Of a stretch of 64,000 nt of DNA, positions 1 through 8,388 are shown piece by piece (position 1 is the first letter of the stretch; every line of letters begins with the position of its first letter). The notes under the pieces are model-generated. The model was not told where the DNA came from. It made no database searches and was given only the letters and a program-made list of their open reading frames with translations. Where the stretch lies: the NCBI RefSeq assembly GCF_023634655.1, contig NZ_JAMKMS010000011.1:103911-167910 (forward strand), given 5' to 3'. The translations under genes were made by a program, and so were the position numbers. The DNA is from Vibrio methylphosphonaticus. Lineage in GTDB: Bacteria; Pseudomonadota; Gammaproteobacteria; Enterobacterales; Vibrionaceae.

Positions 1-110
1 AAAAACTCAAACAAAGTCTTATCGTCAAGAACGGGTACCCCCCATTCGTTATCATGGTATTCGACGTAGTCGACCTTTGTTTCATCTAACCAAGGACAAC
101 GCTTACACAT
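1..110 (-). CDS. tag: DNA-3-methyladenine glycosylase I, N-terminal part (runs off the window)
   Basis: The first 36 codons of a minus-strand gene are visible; the rest lies left of the window. The translation begins MCKRCPWLDE and contains YHDNEWGVP, the N-terminal signature of Tag, the base-excision glycosylase that removes 3-methyladenine from alkylated DNA. The early cysteine pair fits the zinc site of the family. The start is the ATG at 108-110, preceded by GGAAG at a good distance. The next gene on this strand (RND pump) ends at 238, with a hairpin between, so tag probably has its own promoter. Identification is firm for the part seen; completeness cannot be judged. Confidence 0.85.
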   Translation of the reverse strand, partial: MCKRCPWLDETKVDYVEYHDNEWGVPVLDDKTLFEF

Positions 111-142
111 ACTCACTTCCTTCCTGTTCTCAATATCGCAAA

Positions 143-172
143 AATGCTGTCACAGCAGTTCGTGACAGCATT
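143..172 (-). terminator. Hairpin terminator after the RND operon
   Basis: AATGCTGTCAC and GTGACAGCATT form an 11-bp perfect stem with an 8-base loop. Read on the minus strand it is followed by TTTTG, so it can end the RND transcript before tag. Confidence 0.65.
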
Positions 173-237
173 CAATTTAGGGCACTAAAATCCAGTAAAA
201 CCCGCGTTCGCAATTTCCTTTCACGGCATTGAATTCA

Positions 238-3200
238 TTACATCACTTTTACTCGATGGAACAATCGATACAGTACAGGCACAACAATCAACGTCAGCAC
301 CGTGGCAAATCCAAGCCCGAACATGATGGTTACCGCCATCGGTTTAAAAAAGATATCGGGTAGTAATGGAATCATCCCCAGTATCGTGGTAATTGCCGCC
401 ATACACACCGGCCGCACACGGCTCAACGCGGCATCGACCACCGCGTAATACGCTTCTTTACCTGATTTAATTTCAATTTCAATCTGGTCCAACAGTACGA
501 TACCATTTTTCAGAACCATTCCTGACAAGCTGAGGAAACCCAGTAACGCCATAAATCCAAACGGGGTATTCAACGCCAGTAACCCCGTCGTGACACCAAT
601 AATGGCAAGCGGCACCGTCAACCACACTATCAACGCTTCTTTCACGGCATTGAACAAGAATATGGTGATCAAGAACATAAACAAATAGCCCATTGGCATC
701 GTTTGGAACAGCGACGCCTGCGCATCTCCTGATGATTCATATTCCCCACCCCACTCCAAGAAGTAACCTGGTGGTAGCTCGATGGCTTCAATCTGCGACT
801 GAATACGTTTCTGTAGCGTCGCTGCGGTTTCTTCACCAAGTAAGTCAGGATCTGCCATCACCGTTAGCATACGCTTTCGGTTCTTACGCACTATGATGGG
901 ATCCTCCCAGCGAACGTCATACCCCTGCGTCACTTGCTGGAATGGAATAAACTCAGACAGGGCCGGACTCCATATCATCATGCCTTCAATATTACGAATA
1001 TCCACCCGTTCATCATCAGGAAGGCGCGCGACGATAGGCATCAGTGTCGTACCATCACGATAGAGCCCAACCGATTTGCCAGAAAAAGACATCATCAACA
1101 CATCATCGACATCCGACTTGGTAATACCGTAGCGCCTTGCTTGGCTTTCATTAAATATTGGCTCAAGTACCTTGGTCCTCTCTCGCCAATCATGGCGAAT
1201 ATTAAATGCACCGGGATCCGCATACATAATATCCATGACTTGGGTCCCAATACTTCGCAATACCGTCGGATCAGAACCTATGATGCGCGCTTCAATTTTC
1301 GCCCCTCCGCCGGGACCAAGTTCAATTTGTTTGAGCTTGTAATTGATCTCGGGAAAAGTGCTGTCTACATAACTTCTAAAGCGATTCATTAAAGGTTGAA
1401 GTTGTTCGTAACTTTTCGCTCTTGTGGTGATTTCACCGTAAGCGGCATAACTCTTTTCCGGTGCATATGTCAGCATGAAACGCTGTAAACCTTTACCTGC
1501 TGTCGTTGTGATATGGTCCGTTTCCGGTTGCTCCGCTATCCAGTTTTCCAATACTTCTAACTTAGTATTGGTCGCTCGAATGTCCGTACCTTCCGGTAGC
1601 CAAACATCCACTTGAAACATCGGCGTTGTCGATGCAGGGAAGAAGGACTGCTTCACTAAAGTAAACCCGTATAAACTTCCACCTAGACACACAATAAGAA
1701 AAACGACGGTTAACCAAGCGCGGTGCATACAAAATTCTAGAAACTTTCGATACATCACAAAGACAATGCCATTATAGGGATCACTGCCCTCTCCACCGTC
1801 TTCACCCCCTTTGATTTTCTGACCTTTAAAAAACATGTCAGCAAAAAACGGAGTAAGAGAAATCGCCGTAAACCAACTTAGCATTAGGGAAATAAGCAGT
1901 ACGGTGAACAAGGTGCCACAATACTCCCCAGTAGAGTCTTGCGACAGACCAATAGGCGCAAACGCGGTAACAGCGATTACCGTAGCACCTAGTAGTGGCC
2001 ATTTCGTTTGAGTGACTATGTCTGTCGCGGCTTGAAGCCGCGTCTTCCCTCGCTGGGTTCCGATTAGTATCCCTTCAACGACCACAATGGCATTATCCAC
2101 CAGCATCCCTAGTGCAATGACCAGTGCACCTAGTGAGATGCGCTGCAGGTCAATCGCCATGTATTGCATGAAAATAAAGGTGCCAAGTACCGTTAGTAGC
2201 AAAATCAAACCAATCAATAGACCCGATCGCAGTCCCATAAAAAACAGTAAGACAATAATAACAATCGCCACTGCCTGCCCTAAACTCACAACGAAACCAC
2301 GGACGGACTTATCCACTTCTTTTGGTTGGCTGTAAACCTCAGAGATCTCGATACCCACTGGCTGCTGGAACTTAAGCTCAGCAAGTCGCCGGTCAAACCG
2401 CTCTCCCACTTCCACTACATTCACGCCTGTCGCGAATGATACCCCTACATTCAGCGCAACTTGACCATTAAAATTGATGATATTCGTCGGCACTTCAATA
2501 AAGCCGCGTTTAATATCCGCCACATCTTTTAAATAGATGAGCCCTTCAGCGCCGCCTTCAGTTAAAATCAAATCACCGAGTTCGCTGACATCAGTAAATT
2601 CACCCGTTGGTTGAATGCGAATATACTCGCTACCAATGCGAGTCGCGCCAGCGTTCGACACCACGTTCTGCGTTTGCAGTAAATTAAAAATCGTACTTGG
2701 TGCAATGCCTAAAGCACTAATTCGTTTAATGGAGATCTCAATGAAAACTTGTTCTTGCTGTTGTCCCGTCACCGACACTTTACTCACGCCATCAATGAGT
2801 TCGAGCTCGCGCCGCAAGTAATCCACATAATCAGAAATTTCTTTATAACTGTATCCTTCCCCCGTTAGCGCCAGTAATACACCGTAAACATCACCAAAGT
2901 CATCTATCACCGTTGGGTCGTTAACACCCGGTGGCAAGGATCCTTGCAAATCATTCACTTTTCTGCGTAATTCATCCCAAATTTGCGGCAGATCATCAGG
3001 ACCATAATTGTTTTTCATTGTTACGGTAATTTGAGATAAGCCCCGGCTGGAAATTGAATTGATTTCATCAACATACGTTAGCTGTTGAATCGCTTTTTCT
3101 ATTGGGTAGGTGACTTCTTCTTCCACTTGTTGTGGCGTCGCTCCCGGATAAGATGTCACCACCATGGCATCTTTGATGGTAAAAGCGGGATCTTCCAAAC

Positions 3201-3348
3201 GCCCTAGTTCAAAAAAGGCGGATACACCTCCAATAAGGAAAATCAACGACACCATCCAACTAACGACTTTGTTACGAATGAAATAGGCGGCTACACCCGT
3301 GATCTCGTCATCACTTTGAGGCAAAGACTTCTTTTCTTCTTGGCTCAT
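238..3348 (-). CDS. RND-family multidrug efflux pump, inner-membrane transporter
   Basis: A 1036-residue proton-driven transporter of the AcrB/HAE1 superfamily. The usual RND plan is visible: one N-terminal membrane helix (near residues 28-47), a large periplasmic porter domain, a block of helices from about 345, a second porter domain, and a final helix block from about 870. The TM4 motif is LVDNAIVVVEG with D418 and N419, so the second Asp of the AcrB Asp-Asp pair is Asn, as in many RND proteins outside the AcrB core group. It is the last gene of a three-gene operon with two adaptor genes; the stop of the preceding adaptor (3348) abuts its ATG. No outer-membrane channel gene is present, so it probably uses TolC. 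The arrangement resembles the Vibrio Vex/Vme triple-gene systems; the exact name is not assigned. Substrate unknown. Confidence 0.93.
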   Translation of the reverse strand: MSQEEKKSLPQSDDEITGVAAYFIRNKVVSWMVSLIFLIGGVSAFFELGRLEDPAFTIKDAMVVTSYPGATPQQVEEEVTYPIEKAIQQLTYVDEINSISSRGLSQITVTMKNNYGPDDLPQIWDELRRKVNDLQGSLPPGVNDPTVIDDFGDVYGVLLALTGEGYSYKEISDYVDYLRRELELIDGVSKVSVTGQQQEQVFIEISIKRISALGIAPSTIFNLLQTQNVVSNAGATRIGSEYIRIQPTGEFTDVSELGDLILTEGGAEGLIYLKDVADIKRGFIEVPTNIINFNGQVALNVGVSFATGVNVVEVGERFDRRLAELKFQQPVGIEISEVYSQPKEVDKSVRGFVVSLGQAVAIVIIVLLFFMGLRSGLLIGLILLLTVLGTFIFMQYMAIDLQRISLGALVIALGMLVDNAIVVVEGILIGTQRGKTRLQAATDIVTQTKWPLLGATVIAVTAFAPIGLSQDSTGEYCGTLFTVLLISLMLSWFTAISLTPFFADMFFKGQKIKGGEDGGEGSDPYNGIVFVMYRKFLEFCMHRAWLTVVFLIVCLGGSLYGFTLVKQSFFPASTTPMFQVDVWLPEGTDIRATNTKLEVLENWIAEQPETDHITTTAGKGLQRFMLTYAPEKSYAAYGEITTRAKSYEQLQPLMNRFRSYVDSTFPEINYKLKQIELGPGGGAKIEARIIGSDPTVLRSIGTQVMDIMYADPGAFNIRHDWRERTKVLEPIFNESQARRYGITKSDVDDVLMMSFSGKSVGLYRDGTTLMPIVARLPDDERVDIRNIEGMMIWSPALSEFIPFQQVTQGYDVRWEDPIIVRKNRKRMLTVMADPDLLGEETAATLQKRIQSQIEAIELPPGYFLEWGGEYESSGDAQASLFQTMPMGYLFMFLITIFLFNAVKEALIVWLTVPLAIIGVTTGLLALNTPFGFMALLGFLSLSGMVLKNGIVLLDQIEIEIKSGKEAYYAVVDAALSRVRPVCMAAITTILGMIPLLPDIFFKPMAVTIMFGLGFATVLTLIVVPVLYRLFHRVKVM

Positions 3349-4469
3349 TACTTCGCCTCCTGCGTTAGAACTTCCACTTCCATACCGTCACGTAATCGGG
3401 CAACACCGGCAATGACTATCTGATCATCGCGCTCAATCCCGCCCAATATTTGAATAGTAGAACGAGAAACTTTACCCGTTATTACTTTTTGCTTTCTTAC
3501 CGTTGCACTGTTTCCATGACTAAGGTTTCCTTTGCTAAGATTTCCCTCACTAGAGATAACCCAGACATATTTTTCAAGATCATCTAACCCATCACCATCT
3601 TGATTAAACACCGATTCAATCGGAACACTCACGCCCAAGTCCAACTTAATGCCGACATCTTTCGCCTTAGAGGTCACATCCACTGCCATCCCATCCAAAA
3701 CAAACTCCTCTTCTGGCATCGGCATCACTAAAGTGGCAGTAAACGTCCCGAGTGCAGGGTCTGGCTCCGTGGTGAACTCTTTGAGCTGTGCTTCATATTC
3801 ATTCCCAGAAGGAACTCTTACAAGCGCTGCAATGTGGCTTATATCGTTACTTTTCGGCTGATTTAGCGAGAAGCTATCGGGCATCTGTATAATGATTTCC
3901 ACTTCTTCGACGCTATGAATATTAACGACTTGCTGGCCAATTTGGACATTTTCAAATTGCTCCGCTGACACTCGTGAAATCACGCCATCCACTGGCGCAA
4001 GCAGCTTAGTAAACGACAACCTCAACTGAGCCAGTTCGAGCTCTGCTCTAGCATAGGCGCGCTGTGCTGCTAGTTCATCAAATTGCGATTTAGCCAATAG
4101 CCCTTTCTTTACTAACGGACTCGAACGGCGATACTGACTATCGATCACCGAGTAACGAGCCTGCGCATTATCAACATCTAACTTGTAATCCGTTGGTTCG
4201 AGCGTGGCGAGAATATCGCCTTTTTTAACAAAGTCTCCTTCTTTAAGGGTGATGTTATTAATCTCTCCCGGTACCCGAAAACTCAAATGCGAACGATCGG
4301 CCGCCGTTGCCAATGCTGGAAAATACAATCTGTCTTTAAGTTCACCTTTACTGATCGTTGTCGCTCTCACTTTCGGAATTTCATTTCTTGCCTCTATGGG
4401 GGCTTTGTCGCAACCTACTAGCAAGGCAGCGATACCAAGTAGACTGACCAGGCGAAAATTCATCATCAT
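3348..4469 (-). CDS. RND efflux periplasmic adaptor lipoprotein (second of two)
   Basis: A 373-residue membrane fusion protein that would link the RND transporter to an outer-membrane channel. The N-terminus carries a lipoprotein signal with lipobox LLVGC, then a lipoyl-like half (RVPGEINNITLKEGDFVKKGD), a short alpha-hairpin rich in Ala/Arg/Leu (about residues 105-150), the return lipoyl strand (LLAPVDGVISRVSAE) and a beta-barrel. The ATG overlaps the stop of the upstream adaptor (ATGA type), which implies translational coupling. Three ATG codons stand in a row and a GAGGG lies just before them, so the true start may be the second or third Met. A repeat-like stretch (GNLSKGNLSHGN) near residue 315 is unusual for the family. 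Confidence 0.9.
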   Translation of the reverse strand: MMMNFRLVSLLGIAALLVGCDKAPIEARNEIPKVRATTISKGELKDRLYFPALATAADRSHLSFRVPGEINNITLKEGDFVKKGDILATLEPTDYKLDVDNAQARYSVIDSQYRRSSPLVKKGLLAKSQFDELAAQRAYARAELELAQLRLSFTKLLAPVDGVISRVSAEQFENVQIGQQVVNIHSVEEVEIIIQMPDSFSLNQPKSNDISHIAALVRVPSGNEYEAQLKEFTTEPDPALGTFTATLVMPMPEEEFVLDGMAVDVTSKAKDVGIKLDLGVSVPIESVFNQDGDGLDDLEKYVWVISSEGNLSKGNLSHGNSATVRKQKVITGKVSRSTIQILGGIERDDQIVIAGVARLRDGMEVEVLTQEAK

Positions 4470-5500
4470 AGCCCTCTTTCCTTAATCCACTCACGGACCT
4501 TAATGCCCGCTTCTATGCCCTGAACACCCGAAATCACGATTTTGTCGCCATCTTCAAGCCCGGTAATCACTTGTCTTTTCTCATTCAGCTCCACGGCAAC
4601 TTTTTCAACGATGCCATCTTCCGTGACTTTCCACACACATTGCTTGTCATTTTCTACAAACAACGCAGACACTGGGATAACAGTAGCTGCCGCACTCTTT
4701 GCCATCACTCTGACTTGCCCAGCCATACCCGGTAAAATACCAATATCAGATGGCCTCTCCATGACCATCGTCACTTTGTAACTGCCGGTTTTAGGGTCTG
4801 CTTCCGTGTCAATTTCTTGGAAAGTAAGCTCGTATTGATTACTTGGATACGCATCAAACGCCATTGATGCATCAATTTGGTTTTTACCTTGAAAGCGATT
4901 TAGTAAGTAATCGGGCAATTGGAATATAACCTTGAGCAGTTGGTTAGACTGAATATTCATCACCCCTTCTTTGGCTTGAATATACTCAAAGTTATCTGCG
5001 GGAATAATTGAAACGGTACCATCGTATGGCGCGACTAACTGAGCATAACTTAGGTTGGCTTTGGCTTGTGACCAATTTGCTCGCGCAGACTTCATATTGG
5101 CATTGGCTTGATCATAATCTTGCTCGGAGACGACCTTTTCTTTGCGTAACTTTAATGCTCTTTGATACTGCACATCTGCCAGCCTAAAATTCGCTTTTGC
5201 TTGTTTTTCTAATAGCAGATATTCGTCCGGATTAAGGCTGGCAAGCAAATCGCCCTTGTTGACGCTCTGACCCGAACGCACCATTATTTGTTCTAATTGT
5301 CCCGGTACCCTAAACGCCAACACCGCTTTATCACCGGCTTCAGACGTTGCAGGAAATGAACGCTCAAATTGGCTATTACCAACTGAAACAGAGAATAATT
5401 TTGCCGGGCGAGATTCCGGCTCGGGAATGGGAGGGGGAGCTTTTCCACATGCACTAAGCACTGCTACAACTAAAAATAATGCCGATAACTTCATGTTCAT
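4466..5500 (-). CDS. RND efflux periplasmic adaptor lipoprotein (first of two)
   Basis: A 344-residue HlyD/AcrA-type adaptor, first gene of the RND operon. It has a lipoprotein signal with lipobox VLSAC, the lipoyl half motif FRVPGQLEQIMVRSGQSVNKGD, an alpha-hairpin (about residues 110-150), the second half-motif LVAPYDGTVSIIPAD, and a barrel domain. It is paralogous to the next gene; both carry the same opening FRVPG context. Two adaptors per transporter occur in Vibrio VexIJK-type and in TriABC-type pumps, where both are needed; here the need for both is inference. The upstream region to 5635 holds the operon promoter and the psp terminator. Confidence 0.9.
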   Translation of the reverse strand: MNMKLSALFLVVAVLSACGKAPPPIPEPESRPAKLFSVSVGNSQFERSFPATSEAGDKAVLAFRVPGQLEQIMVRSGQSVNKGDLLASLNPDEYLLLEKQAKANFRLADVQYQRALKLRKEKVVSEQDYDQANANMKSARANWSQAKANLSYAQLVAPYDGTVSIIPADNFEYIQAKEGVMNIQSNQLLKVIFQLPDYLLNRFQGKNQIDASMAFDAYPSNQYELTFQEIDTEADPKTGSYKVTMVMERPSDIGILPGMAGQVRVMAKSAAATVIPVSALFVENDKQCVWKVTEDGIVEKVAVELNEKRQVITGLEDGDKIVISGVQGIEAGIKVREWIKERGL

Positions 5501-5634
5501 TTCTAACTACCCTATGTTAGCTTATAGTTAAAAAGATAGCCTAGAGCTCAACCCTCCGCCAACAAGTGATTAATTATTCGAAATTTTATCAGCTAGGTAG
5601 TCATTGAATACTCATCACCATGGTTAACTGGCAA

Positions 5635-5665
5635 CAAAAAACCCAGTGTCCTAAGACAGCTGGGC
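5635..5665 (-). terminator. Rho-independent terminator after pspC
   Basis: On the minus strand a CCCAG...CTGGG stem is followed by TTTTTTG. It lies 22 bases after the pspC stop and separates psp from the RND operon. Confidence 0.75.
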
Positions 5666-5687
5666 TCTAGCATGGTCAAAACATCAG

Positions 5688-6077
5688 TTACAACTTACTA
5701 AATTCTCGGTTCACGGCATACGCATCCGACGTAACGTAGGCTTCCATACTGCGAAGTGAGCCTTCCATCTTATCCATGTCTTTTTCAATAGTGTTGAGGA
5801 GATCTTTAGCATTTTGCCCTTGTTTCCAAGGCTTGCTTTTGAGCGAGTGTTCTTGTTTCGATCTTAATTCTTCAACAAAATTGTCCGGTTGCTTCTCTAG
5901 CATCAAGCTCATTGCAACATACGCTAACAACACTAAGAAACTTCCCCCCAGCAAAGCCGCGGAGATAACCAAGATTCGAACTAACCACACCTCAACACCA
6001 AAATAATTGGCAACCCCTGCACAGACGCCGGTTAGCTTACCGTTGACTGGATCCTTATAAAGGTCTTTATGCGTCAT
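5688..6077 (-). CDS. pspC: Phage shock protein C
   Basis: A 129-residue inner-membrane protein of the phage-shock envelope-stress system. PspC with PspB senses membrane damage and draws PspA away from PspF. The PspC domain is clear at the N-terminus (DPVNGKLTGVCAGVANYFGVEVWLVRI), followed by one strong membrane segment (about residues 35-62) and a charged C-terminal tail. The start is taken at the ATG 6075-6077 (MTHKDLYKD), which overlaps the pspB stop by about 10 bases, typical of coupled psp genes; an upstream in-frame ATG would overlap pspB further and is less likely. Last gene of pspABC; no pspD or pspE follows. Confidence 0.93.
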   Translation of the reverse strand: MTHKDLYKDPVNGKLTGVCAGVANYFGVEVWLVRILVISAALLGGSFLVLLAYVAMSLMLEKQPDNFVEELRSKQEHSLKSKPWKQGQNAKDLLNTIEKDMDKMEGSLRSMEAYVTSDAYAVNREFSKL

Positions 6078-6303
6078 AATTCTGTCTCCACTTCGGTGAC
6101 TCCGCATCTAAGATTCGTTCTAAGCTCTCGACGCGACGCTGCATACTTTCCGCTCTTACTGACAACGCTTGCAGCTTCTCAAATTCTTTAGAAGACAAAC
6201 CAGACTCAGACTTACGCTTACTTCGATAATGAAGAAACAACCATAGCGGCGCCACGAATATTAAAAAGACAATAACGGGTCCAGCAATAAGAAAAGTCGA
6301 CAT
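6067..6303 (-). CDS. pspB: Phage shock protein B
   Basis: A 78-residue protein with a single N-terminal membrane helix (residues 3-25, FLIAGPVIVFLIFVAPLWLF) and a cytosolic coiled-coil tail (LSVRAESMQRRVESLERIL). Length and layout are those of PspB, partner of PspC in the stress signal to PspA. It lies 9 bases after pspA and overlaps pspC. The A-B-C order is that of the enterobacterial operon. Confidence 0.93.
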   Translation of the reverse strand: MSTFLIAGPVIVFLIFVAPLWLFLHYRSKRKSESGLSSKEFEKLQALSVRAESMQRRVESLERILDAESPKWRQNYDA

Positions 6304-6312
6304 AGTTATCTC

Positions 6313-6981
6313 CTATTTGTTTTTATTCATCTGTTCTTTTAGCTTAGCCAACTCTTGGTCAATTTCGTCTTGCGCTTGCAACTCGGCAAACTCTTGGTCT
6401 AAAGACTTAGCGTTACCGCTATTGGCGTACAGATCGGCCTCTGCTTCCAATTCATCCACTTTACGCGAGTACTGTTCAAATTTCGCCATCGATTCATGAG
6501 TACGACTCGTATGGAGGTGCTTTTGCACATCACGACGGTTATTAGCGGTCTGTGAGCGAATCATCAATGCTTGCTGCTTAGAACGTGTTTCGATGATCTT
6601 TGATTCAAGTTTACTTATTTCATTGGTTAGCTTATCAATAGTCTCTTCAACTAAGGTCTGTTCATCGTGCAGGCCTTTAACGATTTTCTCTACTTTTTGC
6701 TTTTCAATCAGTGCCGCTCGAGCCAGCTCTTCTCTTTGCTTAGTCAATGCCAACGTCGCTTTGTGCTGCCATTCAACAATTTGTTCCTCTAATGACTTGA
6801 CCTTACGAGCCAGCTCTTTTTTATCTGCAATGGCTTTTGCCGAGTTAGTGCGAACTTCCACCAAGGTGTCTTCCATTTCTTGGATGATCAGGCGAATCAT
6901 CTTCTCCGGATCTTCAGCCTTGTCTAAAAGAGCGCTAACGTTAGAATTTACGATATCAGCGAAACGAGAAAAAATACCCAT
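6313..6981 (-). CDS. pspA: Phage shock protein A
   Basis: A 222-residue peripheral membrane protein, the effector of the phage-shock response and negative regulator of PspF. It starts MGIFSRFADIVNSNVSALLDKAEDPEKMIRL, the amphipathic helix and DPEKM(I)R signature of PspA/Vipp1, and continues as long coiled coil rich in Glu, Lys and Gln to about residue 190. First gene of pspABC. A sigma-54 promoter at 7041-7056 lies about 60 bases upstream and pspF is divergent, the usual PspF-driven arrangement. Confidence 0.96.
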   Translation of the reverse strand: MGIFSRFADIVNSNVSALLDKAEDPEKMIRLIIQEMEDTLVEVRTNSAKAIADKKELARKVKSLEEQIVEWQHKATLALTKQREELARAALIEKQKVEKIVKGLHDEQTLVEETIDKLTNEISKLESKIIETRSKQQALMIRSQTANNRRDVQKHLHTSRTHESMAKFEQYSRKVDELEAEADLYANSGNAKSLDQEFAELQAQDEIDQELAKLKEQMNKNK

Positions 6982-7040
6982 AATACATCTCCTAAAAATA
7001 ACGTGGTGTCATGAAACTAATCGAGTGTTATGAAAGACAC

Positions 7041-7056
7041 TCCAAGTTTCATGCCA
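7041..7056 (-). promoter_or_regulatory. Sigma-54 promoter of pspABC
   Basis: On the minus strand the site reads TGGCATGAAACTTGGA. It matches the consensus TGGCACG-N4-TTGCW at all but two fixed positions and keeps the -24 GG. The -12 GC is GG here. It lies 60 bases before the pspA ATG. PspF activator sites are expected between here and 7130; none was resolved by eye. Confidence 0.75.
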
Positions 7057-7171
7057 GTTTTACAAAGCCAATGTTAACAATATGTTAGCTCAATCATTCG
7101 CATTTCATTATTAGCCTGCTAATATAATTGACCAATAGTTGGTAAAAAAAACCACATCTAAGGACTGTCAC

Positions 7172-8248
7172 ATGGCGCAAAACCTCATTGGTGAATCTCC
7201 TCGCTTTTTAGCCGTTCTCGATAAAGTCTCAAGGCTGGCACCGATTAATCGCCCGGTACTGGTTATTGGCGAAAGAGGAACCGGCAAGGAGCTCATTGCC
7301 CAGCGCCTTCACTACCTTTCCACACGCTGGGATCACCCTCTGATTTCGCTAAACTGCTCAACATTAAGTGACGGGCTCATCGACTCTGAGTTATTTGGTC
7401 ATGAATCTGGCGCATTTACCGGCGCAAAAGGTCGCCACCTAGGACGATTTGAACGTGCAGAAAATGGCACATTGTTTTTAGATGAATTGGCCACAACGCC
7501 GCTATCGGTTCAAGAAAAACTATTACGTGTCATTGAATATGGTCAATATGAGCGTGTCGGCGGAATAAAAGCACTAGAAGCCAATGTAAGGTTGGTGTGC
7601 GCGACTAATGAAGATTTACCAGCGTTAGCGCAAAAAGGTAAGTTCAGGGCAGACTTATTAGATAGGCTCGCGTTCGATGTGATTCAGCTTCCACCGCTAA
7701 GAGCCCGCCAAGACGACATTGCGTTACTGGCTGAGCACTTTGCTATCAAGATGTGCAGAGAACTTGGGCTACCTCTGTTTGTCGGTTTCACTTCCCAAGC
7801 TTGGCGTAGTATTCATGAATACCCTTGGCCTGGAAATGTCCGTGAACTCAAAAATGTTATTGAACGCGCTGTTTATCAGCACGGTACGAGCTCACACCCA
7901 ATCAATACGCTCACTTTTAACCCGTTTAACAACGACTTCCCGTCATTAAACTCAGAGGCTGCGAAAAACCCGGCTATAAATGCCGTTACTGAATCCGTCA
8001 ATGCAGATTCGGAAGGCATCACTCCCGCCGTAACACCCGATAATGACCCTTTGCAGGCATCATCCACACCACTCCCTGATACCCTAACCTTTCCTATTGA
8101 CTTCAAATTATGGAAAGAAGAGCAAGCAGTCATTGTAATTCGTGCGGCGTTAGAGCAAGCACAATACAATCAAAGAACCGCCGCTAAAATGCTGAGCTTA
8201 AGCTATGATCAGCTAAGAGGGCTGGTTAGAAAGCACAAACTCATATGA
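7172..8248 (+). CDS. pspF: Sigma-54-dependent activator PspF
   Basis: A 358-residue enhancer-binding protein that drives the pspA promoter and is held inactive by PspA. It lacks a receiver domain and begins at once with the AAA+ core: Walker A GERGTGKE (residues 33-40), the sigma-54 contact loop GAFTGA (80-85), Walker B LFLDEL and an arginine-finger region. A Pro/Ser/Thr-rich linker (about 250-310) longer than in E. coli PspF leads to a Fis-type HTH at the C-terminus (QRTAAKMLSLSYDQLRGLVRK). The start is the ATG at 7172 with AAGGA upstream. An upstream in-frame TTG is rejected. A TATAAT at 7123-7128 could be its -10. Confidence 0.95.
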   Translation: MAQNLIGESPRFLAVLDKVSRLAPINRPVLVIGERGTGKELIAQRLHYLSTRWDHPLISLNCSTLSDGLIDSELFGHESGAFTGAKGRHLGRFERAENGTLFLDELATTPLSVQEKLLRVIEYGQYERVGGIKALEANVRLVCATNEDLPALAQKGKFRADLLDRLAFDVIQLPPLRARQDDIALLAEHFAIKMCRELGLPLFVGFTSQAWRSIHEYPWPGNVRELKNVIERAVYQHGTSSHPINTLTFNPFNNDFPSLNSEAAKNPAINAVTESVNADSEGITPAVTPDNDPLQASSTPLPDTLTFPIDFKLWKEEQAVIVIRAALEQAQYNQRTAAKMLSLSYDQLRGLVRKHKLI

Positions 8249-8388
8249 AGGCGCTCAAAGAGTCACCATTAAAATAAATAAAATCGTCGATAACTACTTG
8301 TCGTTATTGGTTTAACCATCAAATTAGTGGTAAATTACTCTGTTCTCAATACAGATATTACGTTCACTAAAATGAATGTAGCGTGTTT

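Noticed and set aside
934..1392. A 152-codon plus-strand ORF inside the RND transporter gene
   Set aside because: It lies wholly antisense to a clear RND coding region and shows no family features; it is a shadow frame.
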